A stretch of DNA of 64,000 nucleotides. Origin: Mesorhizobium sp. Its GTDB lineage: Bacteria; Pseudomonadota; Alphaproteobacteria; Rhizobiales; Rhizobiaceae. This document shows positions 1 through 9,746 of this stretch, one piece after another. The translations under genes and the position numbers were made by a program. The stretch spans positions 1-64,000 of the forward strand of contig SAQR01000002.1 in assembly GCA_004020365.1 (NCBI GenBank). Reading direction: 5' to 3'. Position 1 is the first letter of the stretch. Each line of letters opens with the position of its first letter. The notes below the pieces were generated by a model. The model saw only the letters and a program-made list of their open reading frames with translations, made no database searches and was not told where the DNA came from.

Positions 1-1041
<1,041 letters not shown>

Positions 1042-1078
1042 TTTCGGATTTTCCCTGGTGCGGATGTTGAGGGTTTTG

Positions 1079-1105
1079 TTAGCACTCGCGATAGATGAGT
1101 GCTAA
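1079..1105 (-). promoter_or_regulatory. CIRCE operator of groESL
   Basis: Perfect inverted repeat TTAGCACTC, 9-nt spacer, GAGTGCTAA. This is the consensus CIRCE element bound by the heat-shock repressor HrcA. It lies 38 nt upstream of the groES start and just downstream of the predicted -10 box, the expected place for repression of a groESL promoter. Confidence 0.96.
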
Positions 1106-1449
1106 CGCGGTAGTGAGGTAGGCTGTAAGCGGGCACTCGTCAAGACGGACGAGGGCAGGCGAGGAGCTCTGGCCCCCTTCCCGGTGAAGCCCAACGCATA
1201 CGCGGCATCCGCGTTGATGGCTCCGAGCCCCACATTTCCATTGAATTCGGCGTCAAGACGCCAACTTGCGCGCGCCGCTTCCAAGTCGTCAGTCGTGCTG
1301 CCGTCAGCACGAACATAGGGCTGCGCTTCACTTCCCGTCGAAGCCGCGGCAAGCAGCGCCGCCGTCAGCACGCTCCTTTGCAGATGCTTGCCAAAGGTGG
1401 AGAGTGAGCGCACCTGCGCCGGGCTGTTGGTGCGAACGTAAGACGTCAT
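1102..1449 (-). pseudogene. Truncated autotransporter subtilisin-like protease (N-terminal remnant)
   Basis: From the ATG at 1449 the frame encodes a long signal-peptide-like start (hydrophobic stretch LTAALLAAASTGSEAQ), then DDLEAARASW and LGAINADAAYALGFTGKG. The latter resembles the region just before the catalytic domain of S8-family autotransporter proteases (family knowledge, not searched). Similarity stops around 1155, where the groESL promoter begins, and the rest of the frame to 1102 is unrelated. The catalytic domain and the beta-barrel are missing. It looks like the stump left when this groESL copy or its flank was joined here. Confidence 0.6.
1115..1143 (-). promoter_or_regulatory. 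Sigma-70 type promoter of groESL
   Basis: On the minus strand a -35 hexamer TTGACG (1138-1143) is separated by exactly 17 nt from a -10-like hexamer TACCTC (1115-1120). The predicted transcription start falls at the edge of the CIRCE element, as in other HrcA-controlled groESL operons. The -10 is a weak match, so the call rests mainly on spacing and context. Confidence 0.65.
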
Positions 1450-2465
1450 TGACAACTCCTTTTTGCAAGTCGAGCCCTTCTCCACCTTCGGCCGCCGTCG
1501 ACGCGAAGAAGTCCGCATCGCGCTGAAGACGAGCGCTGCGAAAAAGAGAAAGATGTGTTTGATGGCTGCGGCCCCAACGGTGCCTTCAGATTTGAGATCA
1601 CTTCCGCCGCGATGCGGCTGAAGCTCCTCGCAACGTCACAATCGAATCTGCTGCCAAGCCTCCAGGAAAGGAGAGCATTGCTCATCTCGCGCTTGTGCAT
1701 GCAGTCAATCCTTCGATCCGTGTTGCCACATCTCAAGTGCAAAGGCCGTGCCAAAGCTCACTGGGTAGTGAACGCATGGCTCTCCCTGAAAACCTCCACA
1801 AATCCAGCATGGTCAATTGTGCGGAACCCGACATGCGTCTTCTGCCACTGTCAGCTTTCGGACAGGCATGACGCGTTTCGCGCCGCCCACCGGTCGATCG
1901 GTTTTGGGGCCGGTCTGTTCGCCTCATAAGAGCGCGTCGCGTTGCGTAGCGGCTTCCCGAGCGCCGCCGCCTGACACTGGCCTGCAGGTAGCACCGGCTT
2001 CTCATCCAGCCTTGCTTTGGCCCCTTCGCGTATCAAATTCCCGCTGGCGAGCCCTGCTTTCATCGATCGCACCATGCCGGATGTCTGCTCTGGCGCCCGA
2101 CCCGCTGGCACGATCTCGATCCGGCATAAGGGCGCAGCATCTTTGCAGGCCGTTTCATTCCCGGCGTCCTGCTTGGCTGACAGACCGCACTTGGCGAGCG
2201 GTCTCCATGCTCTCTCCAAGGACCATCCCTGCGGCTGGCTTGTCGACCTATGGGCGGGTCCGCGCCGCCCGAAACCCTCGCCATCAGCTTTTTTCCCCGC
2301 CGCCTGCGGCGGCTTCCTCGCGCCGCTTCGCTCACAAAAAAGCTGCCCGCTCGGGTCCTTCGCTGTCGCTGCGGCCCTGTCGGATTCAGGCGGTCCTGAC
2401 GCGCCCATCACGGTCCGCCATCGCAGGGGATGGTCCCCGGCGAAAGAAAAAAAGGAGACTTCGAA
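1450..2465. other. About 1 kb without a recognisable gene
   Basis: All open frames here look like chance overlaps in GC-rich DNA and none shows a recognisable domain. The last part contains a GC-rich inverted repeat (GCCGCC/GGCGGC, around 2300-2320) and a purine-rich run that supplies the ribosome-binding site of the DUF736 gene. The promoter of the following gene is presumably within 2200-2450, but no convincing -35/-10 pair was seen. Confidence 0.5.
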
Positions 2466-2789
2466 ATGACCGCGATCGGTTACGTCAACAAGCAGGAAAA
2501 CGGCGCCTACAAGGGCCAGCTCAAGACGCTCAGCGTCCGCGCCGACATCGATATCGTCCCCAACCAGGCCAAGAGCGCCGATAACCATCCCGACTTCCGG
2601 GTGCTTACGCAAGGGGTCGAAGTTGGCGCCGGCTGGATCCGCACCGGCGAGACTTCCGGCAAGGATTATGTGAGCCTGTCGATTGCAGCGCCGGAGTTCG
2701 GACCGCGCAAGCTCTACGCCAATCTCGGCCGCGCCGCCGGCCAGGACGATGACGACACCTACGCCATCATCTGGAACCCGGCCGACTGA
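2466..2789 (+). CDS. DUF736 family protein
   Basis: Small (107 aa) acidic protein matching the DUF736 family by its opening MTAIGYVNKQENGAYKG, the central GWIRTGETSGKDYVSLSI and the ending YAIIWNP. Its function is unknown; the family is common on rhizobial plasmids and ICEs next to conjugation genes. The start at 2466 is supported by a strong AAGGAG site 8 nt upstream. It precedes rdfS by 180 nt and is separated from it by a strong hairpin, so it may be its own transcription unit. A similar gene sits beside the excision module of the Mesorhizobium ICEMlSym elements (recalled, not checked). Confidence 0.88.
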   Translation: MTAIGYVNKQENGAYKGQLKTLSVRADIDIVPNQAKSADNHPDFRVLTQGVEVGAGWIRTGETSGKDYVSLSIAAPEFGPRKLYANLGRAAGQDDDDTYAIIWNPAD

Positions 2790-2801
2790 TCGGCCGACAT
2801 A

Positions 2802-2833
2802 GAGCCTCGCGCCGCAGCCCCGGCGCGGGGCTC
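2802..2833 (+). terminator. Strong hairpin after the DUF736 gene
   Basis: GAGCC-T-CGCGCC pairs with GGCGCG-G-GGCTC across an 8-nt loop, a 12-bp stem with one wobble, starting 12 nt after the stop codon. No clear T-run follows, so it may be a processing or partly Rho-dependent end rather than a classic intrinsic terminator. Confidence 0.5.
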
Positions 2834-2969
2834 ATTCCCAGGAGTTCCACCCAAACCCCGTCCGCCCTAAAGGGCGGCGAAAACTCTCCCCCGACTCTTC
2901 GCCCGTCCCCGAGACGATCTCCCTCGCCCATCCTCCCCCTCGCTTGTCCGAAGCGAAACGAGGATCATC

Positions 2970-3239
2970 ATGGACGACGAAAACGAACGCGCGGCCCGCG
3001 CGAAAAAGGGCAGCCCGTTTCTCAGCACAGCCCAAGCCGCCTTCTATATCGGGCTCTCCCAGCGCACGCTCGAAAAGATGCGGCTCAAGGGCGGCGGCCC
3101 GAAATTCCGCAAGCACGGCCGCTATGTCCGCTATCACATCGACGAACTCGACCATTGGTCGAAAGGACACCCGCAGCACTCCACTGCCGGCGATGGCGAG
3201 GCCGGTTCCGGCCAGGGCGGCATGGGAGGCCGTTCATGA
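2970..3239 (+). CDS. rdfS: RdfS-like excisionase (recombination directionality factor)
   Basis: An 89-residue protein with a MerR/excisionase-type helix-turn-helix: STAQAAFYIGLSQRTLEKMRLKGGGPKFRKHGRYVRYHIDELDHW at residues ~15-60. Such proteins bend DNA and bias an integrase towards excision. It is the first gene of a set with traF, a lytic transglycosylase and the relaxase, the arrangement known for rdfS in Mesorhizobium symbiosis-island ICEs. Those elements switch rdfS on through the activator FseA; fseA is not in this window. The start has a GAGG site 7 nt upstream. The stop overlaps the traF start (ATGA). The C-terminus is Gly-rich and probably flexible. Confidence 0.85.
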   Translation: MDDENERAARAKKGSPFLSTAQAAFYIGLSQRTLEKMRLKGGGPKFRKHGRYVRYHIDELDHWSKGHPQHSTAGDGEAGSGQGGMGGRS

Positions 3240-3784
3240 GCCGGCGCCCTTCCATCCATCTGATCGGCAGCCGCCTGCGGCGTGTTCGAGCCCGTAAGAC
3301 GGTCGCCTTGGCCGCGGCCGGTCTCGGTCTTTTGGGCTTCACGGCGCTGGCAAAGCCCACCCCTTGGCTGGTCTGGAACGCCTCGGCCAGCGCGCCGATC
3401 GGCCTTTACCGCATCGCTGCGGGAGCGCTGGCGCCCGGCGATCTCGTGCTCGTGCGCCCGCCTGAATACGCGGCGTATCTCGCCGCCGAGCGCAGCTATC
3501 TGCCTCGCAATGTGCCGCTGGCAAAACGTCTTGCAGCGCTGCCGGACGATAATGTCTGCGCCTTCAATGACGCCATCATCATCGGCGGCGACATCGTCGC
3601 GCGCCGGCTCAAAATCGACGCCGAAGGCCGACCTTTGCCATGGTGGAACGGCTGCCGAGCGCTCGGCGATAACGAGGTTTTCCTGCTCGGCAGCGACAAA
3701 AACCGCTCCTTCGACAGCCGCTATTTCGGGCCTGTTCCCACTCAAAATGTCATCGGGAGGCTCGTACCGCTATGGACCGAGTGA
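3236..3784 (+). CDS. traF: TraF conjugal transfer signal peptidase (S26 family)
   Basis: TraF-type S26 peptidases process the conjugative pilin (they cyclise TrbC in RP4). The protein has one N-terminal membrane segment (residues ~22-40), the serine motif NASASAPIGLY with the family's SxPxGxY pattern, the probable lysine in VPLAKRLAAL, and the closing SFDSRYFGPVP. It has 182 residues, normal for TraF. The ATG at 3236 overlaps the rdfS stop, and the gene end overlaps the next start by 13 nt, so the genes should be translated together. The matching TrbC substrate is encoded at 24913-25221. Confidence 0.92.
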   Translation: MSRRPSIHLIGSRLRRVRARKTVALAAAGLGLLGFTALAKPTPWLVWNASASAPIGLYRIAAGALAPGDLVLVRPPEYAAYLAAERSYLPRNVPLAKRLAALPDDNVCAFNDAIIIGGDIVARRLKIDAEGRPLPWWNGCRALGDNEVFLLGSDKNRSFDSRYFGPVPTQNVIGRLVPLWTE

Positions 3785-4455
3785 CCCTCCTCTTGTTGGG
3801 CATGATCGCCATTGCGCCATGCGCCTGTTCCGCCTCGACCGGCGCTGAGCCGGTCGCCATCTCCCAAAGTCCGCAGCTGCGAAAGTGGCAGACGTTGGTA
3901 TCGGAAGCAAGCCGGCGCTTCCATATTCCCCAAGCCTGGATCTATGCCGTCATGGCTGCCGAAAGCGGCGGCAAGACGATGCGCGACGGCCGCCCCATCA
4001 CCTCCCGCGCCGGCGCCATGGGCCTCATGCAGGTGATGCCCGGCACCTATGAGGAGATGCGGGTCGAACACGGCCTTGGGCCTAACCCGCACGATCCGCG
4101 CGACAATATCCTGGCCGGCACGGCCTATCTCAGCGCCATGTATGACCGCTTCGGATTTCCTGGCCTGTTTGGCGCCTACAATGCCGGTCCCGAGCGCTAC
4201 GACGAGCATTTGAAGCGTGGCAAACCGCTGCCAGAAGAGACCGTCGAGTACCTCGACCAACTCAAGGCGGCCGGAGTTTCGGCGGCCGACATCGAGACGT
4301 TCGAAAGCAAATCTGTCGCTCCAAAGGCGCAAATCGCTCCTCTCGGACGGTCGCTGTTCTTCATCCATGACGGTGTTCACGCCGGCGTGCGAAACGGCGA
4401 TCTCTTCGTGCCGCTCGGCAAGGACGGCGCGCAGCCGAGGGAGCCGGTGCGTTAG
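3772..4455 (+). CDS. Lytic transglycosylase (VirB1-like, SLT family)
   Basis: Periplasmic enzyme that cleaves peptidoglycan to let the type IV secretion channel through the wall. The N-terminus has a hydrophobic export signal ending in Cys-rich APCACSAS, possibly a lipoprotein signal. The SLT motifs are all present: catalytic Glu in MAAESGGK (residue ~63), then GAMGLMQVMPGTY and FGAYNAGPERYDEH. The roughly 80-residue C-terminal tail is not part of the catalytic fold. The gene overlaps traF and belongs to the rdfS-traF operon, which fits a conjugation role. Confidence 0.9.
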   Translation: MDRVTLLLLGMIAIAPCACSASTGAEPVAISQSPQLRKWQTLVSEASRRFHIPQAWIYAVMAAESGGKTMRDGRPITSRAGAMGLMQVMPGTYEEMRVEHGLGPNPHDPRDNILAGTAYLSAMYDRFGFPGLFGAYNAGPERYDEHLKRGKPLPEETVEYLDQLKAAGVSAADIETFESKSVAPKAQIAPLGRSLFFIHDGVHAGVRNGDLFVPLGKDGAQPREPVR

Positions 4456-4633
4456 CCATGGGCGGACTGGGGCGCGTCTGGAGGGGCAGGGCGCGTAAGG
4501 CAAGATAAAGGTACTGCCTCCAGGAGGCAGTTAAATCTTTGTCTGCACATCGTTTTTCCAGGAGGCTGCCGCCGGTGCCAAGAGGGTTTGACGTGTAAGT
4601 GTCTGATTTTGCTTGATATGTCTGGGAGGTCGC
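4456..4633. other. Candidate oriT/regulatory region upstream of the relaxase
   Basis: Non-coding 178 nt between the transglycosylase and relaxase genes. It contains a perfect 9-1-9 palindrome (4513-4531) and a second copy of TCCAGGAGGC about 40 nt further on (4558-4567), which also occurs in the palindrome arm. Origins of transfer often sit just upstream of the relaxase and hold inverted and direct repeats. The assignment is an inference from position and structure; no nic site is recognised. Confidence 0.4.
4513..4531. repeat. Perfect palindrome (9 bp arms, 1 nt centre)
   Basis: ACTGCCTCC and GGAGGCAGT flank a single A. It is followed by TTAAATCTTTG. It could be the inverted repeat of an oriT, an operator for relaxase control, or a terminator-like hairpin for the rdfS operon, although a one-base centre makes the tip of an RNA hairpin open by a few bases. 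Confidence 0.75.
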
Positions 4634-6607
4634 ATGGCAGATGACGAGTTCAGGCCGAAGCTCGGCAAAATCGGGTCGCGCGGCTCGAAGGCAGGCAAAC
4701 GCTATGCCGGTCAAGTCCGGGCAGCCGTCAACCGAGCCGGCGGCCAGCCCCAGCCCGGCGGTCGCTTCACGGGCAGCCGGACAGGGCGCGGCGGGGCGGC
4801 TGCGGCGCTGCTGAAATCGCGCGACCGGTATGCCGCCTTCCGCCAGCGCCGGGTGATCGTCAAGGCGCGGATCGTCAAGCTCGCCGGCAAGGGCGCGGAC
4901 GGGGCGCGTGCCCATCTACGCTATCTTCAGCGCGACGGCGTCACCCGAGAAGGTGCGCCTGGCGAGCTCTACGGCGCCGACAGCGACAGCGTCGACGGCA
5001 AGGCGTTCATCGATCGCGCGGACGGCGACCGCCACCAATTCCGCTTCATCGTCGCTGCCGAAGACGGCATCGAGTATGAAGACCTGAAGCCGCTGACGCG
5101 GCGGCTCATGGCGCAGATGCAGGAAGACCTCGGCACGAAGCTCGACTGGGTCGCGGTTGATCATTTCAACACCGGCCACCCGCACAGCCACATCATCGTC
5201 CGAGGCAGGGACGGCCGTGGCGAGAACCTGGTCATCGCGCGCGAATATATCTCATCTGGCATCCGCGAGCGGGCGGCCGAGTTGGTCAGCCTCGATCTCG
5301 GTCCGCGAACCGACCGCGAGATTGAGCTTCGCCTGCGCCGGGAAATGGAGCAGGAACGCTTCACCAGCATCGACCGTCGGCTGCTCAGCATGCGTGATGA
5401 TGACGGCCTGGTCTCGCCGGACGGTCCCGACGCCATTCGCCAGACGCTGCACCAGGGACGGCTGCGCAAGCTCGAGCGGATGGGTCTGGCCGCGGAGGTC
5501 GGCGCTGGCTCCTGGCGCCTCGACGATGAGCTCGAAGCCACGCTGCGCCGCACCGGCGAACGCGGCGACATCATCAAGACCATGCACCGCGAACTGGCCG
5601 GCAAGGGGGTTGCACGCAGTGCCGCCGACTGGGTGATCCACGATCGAGCCGGCGAGCCCGTCCAGTCTCTCGTCGGTCGCGTTGTCGCGCGTGGGCTGGC
5701 CGACGAGATCAATGACCGCCATTATATGATCGTCGACGCAGTCGACGGTAAGAGCCATTGGATCGACATCGGTAGAGGCGAGGCGATGGAAACGATGCCT
5801 AATGGCTGCATCGTGCGTCTCGCGCCAAGGAACACCGAGCCGAGGCAGGTCGATCGTAACATCGCCGAAATCGCCGCCGCGCATGGCGGCCGTTACGACG
5901 TCGATATCCACCTGAAGCATGACCCATCCGCCACCGAGAGCTTTGCGCGAACGCATGTGCGGCGGCTGGAGGCGATCCGCCGCGCGACCGGCGGCGTCGA
6001 GCGAGAGCCGAACGGCACCTGGCTCATCGCGCCGGACCATCTCGATCGCGTCGCGAATTATGAGGGCCAGCGGGCCAGGGCCGAGCCTGTCGTTGTCGAC
6101 AAGCTCTCCTCAATGGCGCTGGAGCGACAGGTCAGCTTCGACGGCGCCACCTGGCTCGACCGGGAGCTGGTTGCCGATAGACCCGAGCCTTTGCACGGAT
6201 CCGGCTTCGGCCGCGACGTGAGAGAGGCGCAAGCTCGCCGGCGGCAGTGGCTGATCGCGCAAGGCCTCGCGTATGAAGAACAGGATCGGATCGTCTATCG
6301 AGCCAACATGCTTTCGATCCTGCGCCAGCGAGAACTGAACCGTGTTGCTGGCCAACTGTCGGAGGAACTTGGCCTGCCCTATGCCGAAGCGCGATCCGGA
6401 GGACGAGTAGAGGGTACGCTCCGCCGCTCCGTCGAGCTTGCCAGCGGAAAATATGCCGTCGTTGAAAAGTCGCGCGAGTTCACGCTGGTGCCATGGCGGC
6501 CGGTGCTTGAGCGCCATGTGGGCAAGGAGGTCTCCGGTGTCGTGAGTGGGGAGGGGGAGATTTCATGGACCGTCGGCCGGCAAAGGAGCGGACCTGGTGT
6601 TTCGTGA
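4634..6607 (+). CDS. rlxS: Relaxase with VirD2-like nuclease domain and DUF3363 region
   Basis: Conjugative relaxase that nicks oriT and leads the DNA strand to the recipient. Residues ~75-210 hold the nuclease fold: a candidate catalytic Tyr in ARAHLRYLQRDG, and the metal-binding motif DWVAVDHFNTGHPHSHIIVRG with the His-x-His pair. The downstream ~400 residues match the DUF3363 type found in rhizobial ICE and plasmid relaxases. Length is 657 residues. The ATG at 4634 has a GGGAGG site 5 nt upstream; the frame extends 7 codons earlier without support. The symbol follows ICEMlSym naming and is by analogy. Confidence 0.9.
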   Translation: MADDEFRPKLGKIGSRGSKAGKRYAGQVRAAVNRAGGQPQPGGRFTGSRTGRGGAAAALLKSRDRYAAFRQRRVIVKARIVKLAGKGADGARAHLRYLQRDGVTREGAPGELYGADSDSVDGKAFIDRADGDRHQFRFIVAAEDGIEYEDLKPLTRRLMAQMQEDLGTKLDWVAVDHFNTGHPHSHIIVRGRDGRGENLVIAREYISSGIRERAAELVSLDLGPRTDREIELRLRREMEQERFTSIDRRLLSMRDDDGLVSPDGPDAIRQTLHQGRLRKLERMGLAAEVGAGSWRLDDELEATLRRTGERGDIIKTMHRELAGKGVARSAADWVIHDRAGEPVQSLVGRVVARGLADEINDRHYMIVDAVDGKSHWIDIGRGEAMETMPNGCIVRLAPRNTEPRQVDRNIAEIAAAHGGRYDVDIHLKHDPSATESFARTHVRRLEAIRRATGGVEREPNGTWLIAPDHLDRVANYEGQRARAEPVVVDKLSSMALERQVSFDGATWLDRELVADRPEPLHGSGFGRDVREAQARRRQWLIAQGLAYEEQDRIVYRANMLSILRQRELNRVAGQLSEELGLPYAEARSGGRVEGTLRRSVELASGKYAVVEKSREFTLVPWRPVLERHVGKEVSGVVSGEGEISWTVGRQRSGPGVS

Positions 6608-6962
6608 GATGGTGTACAGCTTTTTAGCCAGCGGCGCGGGCAGCCATGCGAGCCCGCGTAGGACCTTATGGCCGCACGCCCGCAATCGGTCGCATGGACC
6701 TGCCAGGCGGGGCGGCTTTGGAGCGTTCGGGCCCGACACGCTGCGTGAGTGGCCAGACTTCGAGCGCTCGAAGATGCGGACTGTTGTCTGCTGGCCGGCG
6801 TTATTCCGGCTGGCCCATAACCACGGCGCAACAGTTCACCGCTGAAGTTGCCACGGGCGAACATCGACAAGAGAAAAAACGCCATTGCGCGATACAAATC
6901 GCCGTTGAAAGCGTTTAGGTTGCATGCGCTTCGCCGAGTAACGGATACCCCAGAAGAGAGCC
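6608..6962. other. 355 nt without a recognisable gene
   Basis: Lies between the relaxase and the ietA-like pseudogene. Short frames exist on both strands but none resembles a protein family. A GAAGAGAG ribosome-binding site for the next gene is at its right end. It probably contains the promoter of the ietAS-like pair, but no clear hexamers were seen. Confidence 0.5.
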
Positions 6963-7948
6963 ATGACCACGGTCCGCCATATCGTGACGCTGCTTAAAAG
7001 CCACATTGCCGGCGACGAGGATCGTTTCCTCTCTATCGCGATGCAGCTTGCTGCGCATGAGGCACGTCAAGGCCATGGCAAGCTTGCTCAGGAGCTCAAG
7101 GATCTGGTCGACGCAGCCAAGAGCAGGGACGCCCGGATTGCCAAGAGCAGTCGGCCGGTTCCCCTTTTTCAGCCGAAGGGCGAGCTCGCAGGGCTCCTGC
7201 ATGCGCGCTATCCGGACCTGCGACTGAGCGACATGATTTTGCCGGACAGTCTGCGCTCGCGCCTGCACCGCGTGCTGGGAGAGCAGCGCAACAAGCAAGC
7301 TTGCGCGAGCACGGGCTTGTTCCCCGTCGCAAACTGCTTCTGGTCGGCCCGCCAGGATCAGGCAAGACGACGACCGCCTCGGCATTGGCCGGGGAGCTTC
7401 ATCTGCCCCTTTTCACGATCGTCCTCGATGGTTTGATCACCAAGTTCATGGGAGAGACTGCCGGAAAGCTGCGGCTTGTTTTTGATGCAATGCAGGCGAC
7501 GCGGGGCGTCTACTTCTTTGACGAATTCGATGCCATCGGCGCGCGTCGAGGCGAACGCCAGGATGTTGGCGAGATTCGGCGCGTGCTGAATTCGTTTCTG
7601 CAGTTTCTCGAGCAAGACGACAGCCACAGCCTGATTATTGCGGCAACGAATCATCCCGAGCTGCTCGACAGAGCTTTGTTCCGCCGTTTCGACGATGTCA
7701 TCGAATACGCCGTGCCCGATCGGCCGATTATCGAGGCGCTGCTTCGGGCTCGACTCGACCGCTTCGACACCAGAGGGCTTGCCTGGAACGAGGCGATCTC
7801 TCAGGCAGAGAGACTGTCGCAGGCCGAGATCACCCGCGCGGCCGACGACGCTGCAAAAACCATCATATTGCGGGGCGGGAAGCGGATCACCTCGGAAGCG
7901 CTCATCGACGCTCTGAAGGAACGCCGGCAGGCTTCGCTGTCTGAGTAG
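6963..7948 (+). pseudogene. ietA: AAA ATPase, IetA-like, frameshifted
   Basis: The frame from 6963 encodes a helical N-terminal region up to about residue 110, ending RSRLHRVLGEQRNK. The AAA core continues in another frame from about 7301: Walker A LLLVGPPGSGKTTTAS, Walker B VYFFDEFDAIG, and sensor 1 LIIAATNHPELLDRALFRRF. A one-base loss near 7293-7300 accounts for the break. An AAA ATPase followed directly by a subtilisin-like protease is the arrangement of the IetAS pair, first known from Agrobacterium Ti plasmids as a stability/growth locus and later reported as an anti-phage system. Intact ORFs on each side would not restore the N-terminus, so function is doubtful. Confidence 0.8.
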
Positions 7949-7965
7949 CGACAGCACAGATCATA

Positions 7966-8748
7966 ATGGCAGACGATTTTCCGCGCGACCGCGCCCATAT
8001 CCACCTTCGCAACAACGGCATTCGGGAAGCCTATCGGCGGCCCAACCAACTTATACATGCACCGCCGCTGCCGGCGCGTGATCGGGCGTCGCATGCTGCG
8101 GCCTTGACGCAATCCATCGAACAAGCGGTCGAAAGTGCACGCCAGCAGATTGCGGCGCGTGACCTCCAGCTGTCGGTCGGCACGCCTGGCTTTTACCTCG
8201 AGATCGATCTGCCCATGTCCGGACGGGCGGCCCTCGACCAGCTGGCCGATCGTCGCCAGCACATGGAGCTGGTCGCCGTCCACGAGCCAACTCAACCCGG
8301 TGCTCCCATCACAGCGTCGGTGTTCCTGCCGCAAAGCGCGCAAACCTATTATTTGCGGAAAGTCGAGGCGTATCGAGACGTTGACACTGACCGCGGCAGA
8401 CCGCGCAACGAGCCGCTCGTCTCCCGCATGGAGACAGTCAGGCTGGCGACTGCACGATCGTTGTTTACCGACCACGACGACCTCTTCCCCCAGGCCGCTG
8501 ACGAGCAGGTGTGGTGGGAAGTCTGGCTGCGCGACGGTCGCCGCGAGAACTTCGAGCACATTGCCGAAGCCCTGAACATCACTTTGCGCACGCATGCGGT
8601 CAGGTTTCCGGAGCGGGTGGTCATGCTGGCACTCGCCAGCACGGCAATGCTCGACCGCATGATTGCGCACAGCGATGTCGTCGCCGAGCTGCGGCGCGCG
8701 AAGGATACGCCGTCCTTCTTCATGGGCCTTGGCGGCGCGGGGTACAAT
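7966..8748 (+). pseudogene. ietS: IetS-like subtilase, N-terminal fragment only
   Basis: About 260 residues of the non-catalytic N-terminal region of the subtilisin-like partner of the AAA ATPase, starting 18 nt after its stop (MADDFPRDRAHIHLRNNGIREAYRRP). The text stays family-like to about KDTPSFFMGLGG near 8732, then the frame runs straight into the GGPP synthase gene. The whole peptidase domain with the Asp-His-Ser triad is missing. The same open frame continues to 9669, so the cell could make an IetS/GGPS chimera. The break marks a deletion or recombination junction between a defence-type locus and the gibberellin operon. Confidence 0.75.
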
Positions 8749-9746
8749 ATGCAGGCCAATTCCACGCCAAACGACGATCAAACTGGCATTTCCGCGCTCG
8801 TCGGATTTGGCGCGCAGGCGCGCGGCGCACCCGGCAGGCTGCTGCCGGAAATCTGGGTGCAGGACGGCGCAAAGCGGGTCGAACAGGCGCTAGCGCGTCT
8901 TCTCTGCGCCGAAGGCGACGGTGAGACCGAGCTGATGGCGGCGATGCGCTACGCCACCTTGCATGGCGGCAAGCGAACCCGCGCCTTGCTCTGTCTGGCT
9001 GCCGGCGCACTGGCCGACACGTCGGCGCACATGATCTACGACGTCGGCGCCGCCATTGAGATGATGCATGCCTGTACCCTAGTCCACGACGACCTGCCCG
9101 CGATGGACGACGACGTGCTTCGCCGCGGCCTTCCGACCGTGCACGTCAAGTTCGGCGAAGCCACCGCGATCCTGGTCGGCGATGCGCTGCAGGCGCACGC
9201 CTTCCTGACCCTGGCGAGCCTGGATGCGCCGGGCGATAACCGTATCGCGCTCGTGCGCGAACTGGCGCAGGCGGTGTCCGCCGAGGGTGCCGCAGGCGGG
9301 CAAGCCATGGATCTGTCGCTGGTCGGAAAGCACGTCGAGCTAAATAAGATCGTGGCAATGCACCGGATGAAGAGCGGAGCGCTAGTGCGCGCGTCCGTTC
9401 GCATGGGTGCGCTATGCGCCATCGCGGAGGATTCCGCGCACGCTGCGCTGTACGATGCGCTCGATCGCTACAGCGCCTGTTTCGGCCTGGCGTTGCAGGT
9501 GGTCGACGACTTCTCGACGCGACAGCGGATACCGCGGCGCTGGGCAAGACCCCAGGCAAGGACGCGGCGGCGCAGAAGCCGACCTGCGCGTCGATCATGG
9601 GTCTTCAGGCTGCGCGCCAGTTCGCGCTTGATCTTTTGCGCGACGCCGGGGAGGCCATCGCCCTGCTAGGGCCGCGTGCGGAACGATTGGCGCAGATGCT
9701 GCAGCGGGCCAACGCGTATCTGTTGAAGCACGCGCCATGCGCGTGA
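8749..9746 (+). pseudogene. ggps: Geranylgeranyl diphosphate synthase, frameshifted and joined to ietS
   Basis: Would condense IPP units to GGPP, the precursor of ent-kaurene. From the ATG at 8749 it shows the isoprenyl synthase pattern: GGKRTRALLCLAAG, first Asp-rich motif HDDLPAMDDD, GQAMDL, and LALQVVDDF. At about 9513 one base is missing: the expected DDFLD second Asp-rich motif becomes DDFST and the frame runs wrong to 9669. The neighbouring frame carries the true C-terminus (DATADTAALGKTPGKD...LLKHAPCA, stop 9744-9746). Loss of the second motif should abolish activity. Broken ggps genes are known in several rhizobial gibberellin operons. The cytochrome P450, ferredoxin and SDR genes that normally precede it are absent here. 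Confidence 0.85.

Noticed and set aside
7290-7310. Programmed ribosomal frameshift in the IetA-like gene, as known for fseA in Mesorhizobium ICEs
   Set aside because: No slippery heptamer or following structure is evident at the break, and the partner gene is also destroyed, so decay is the simpler reading.
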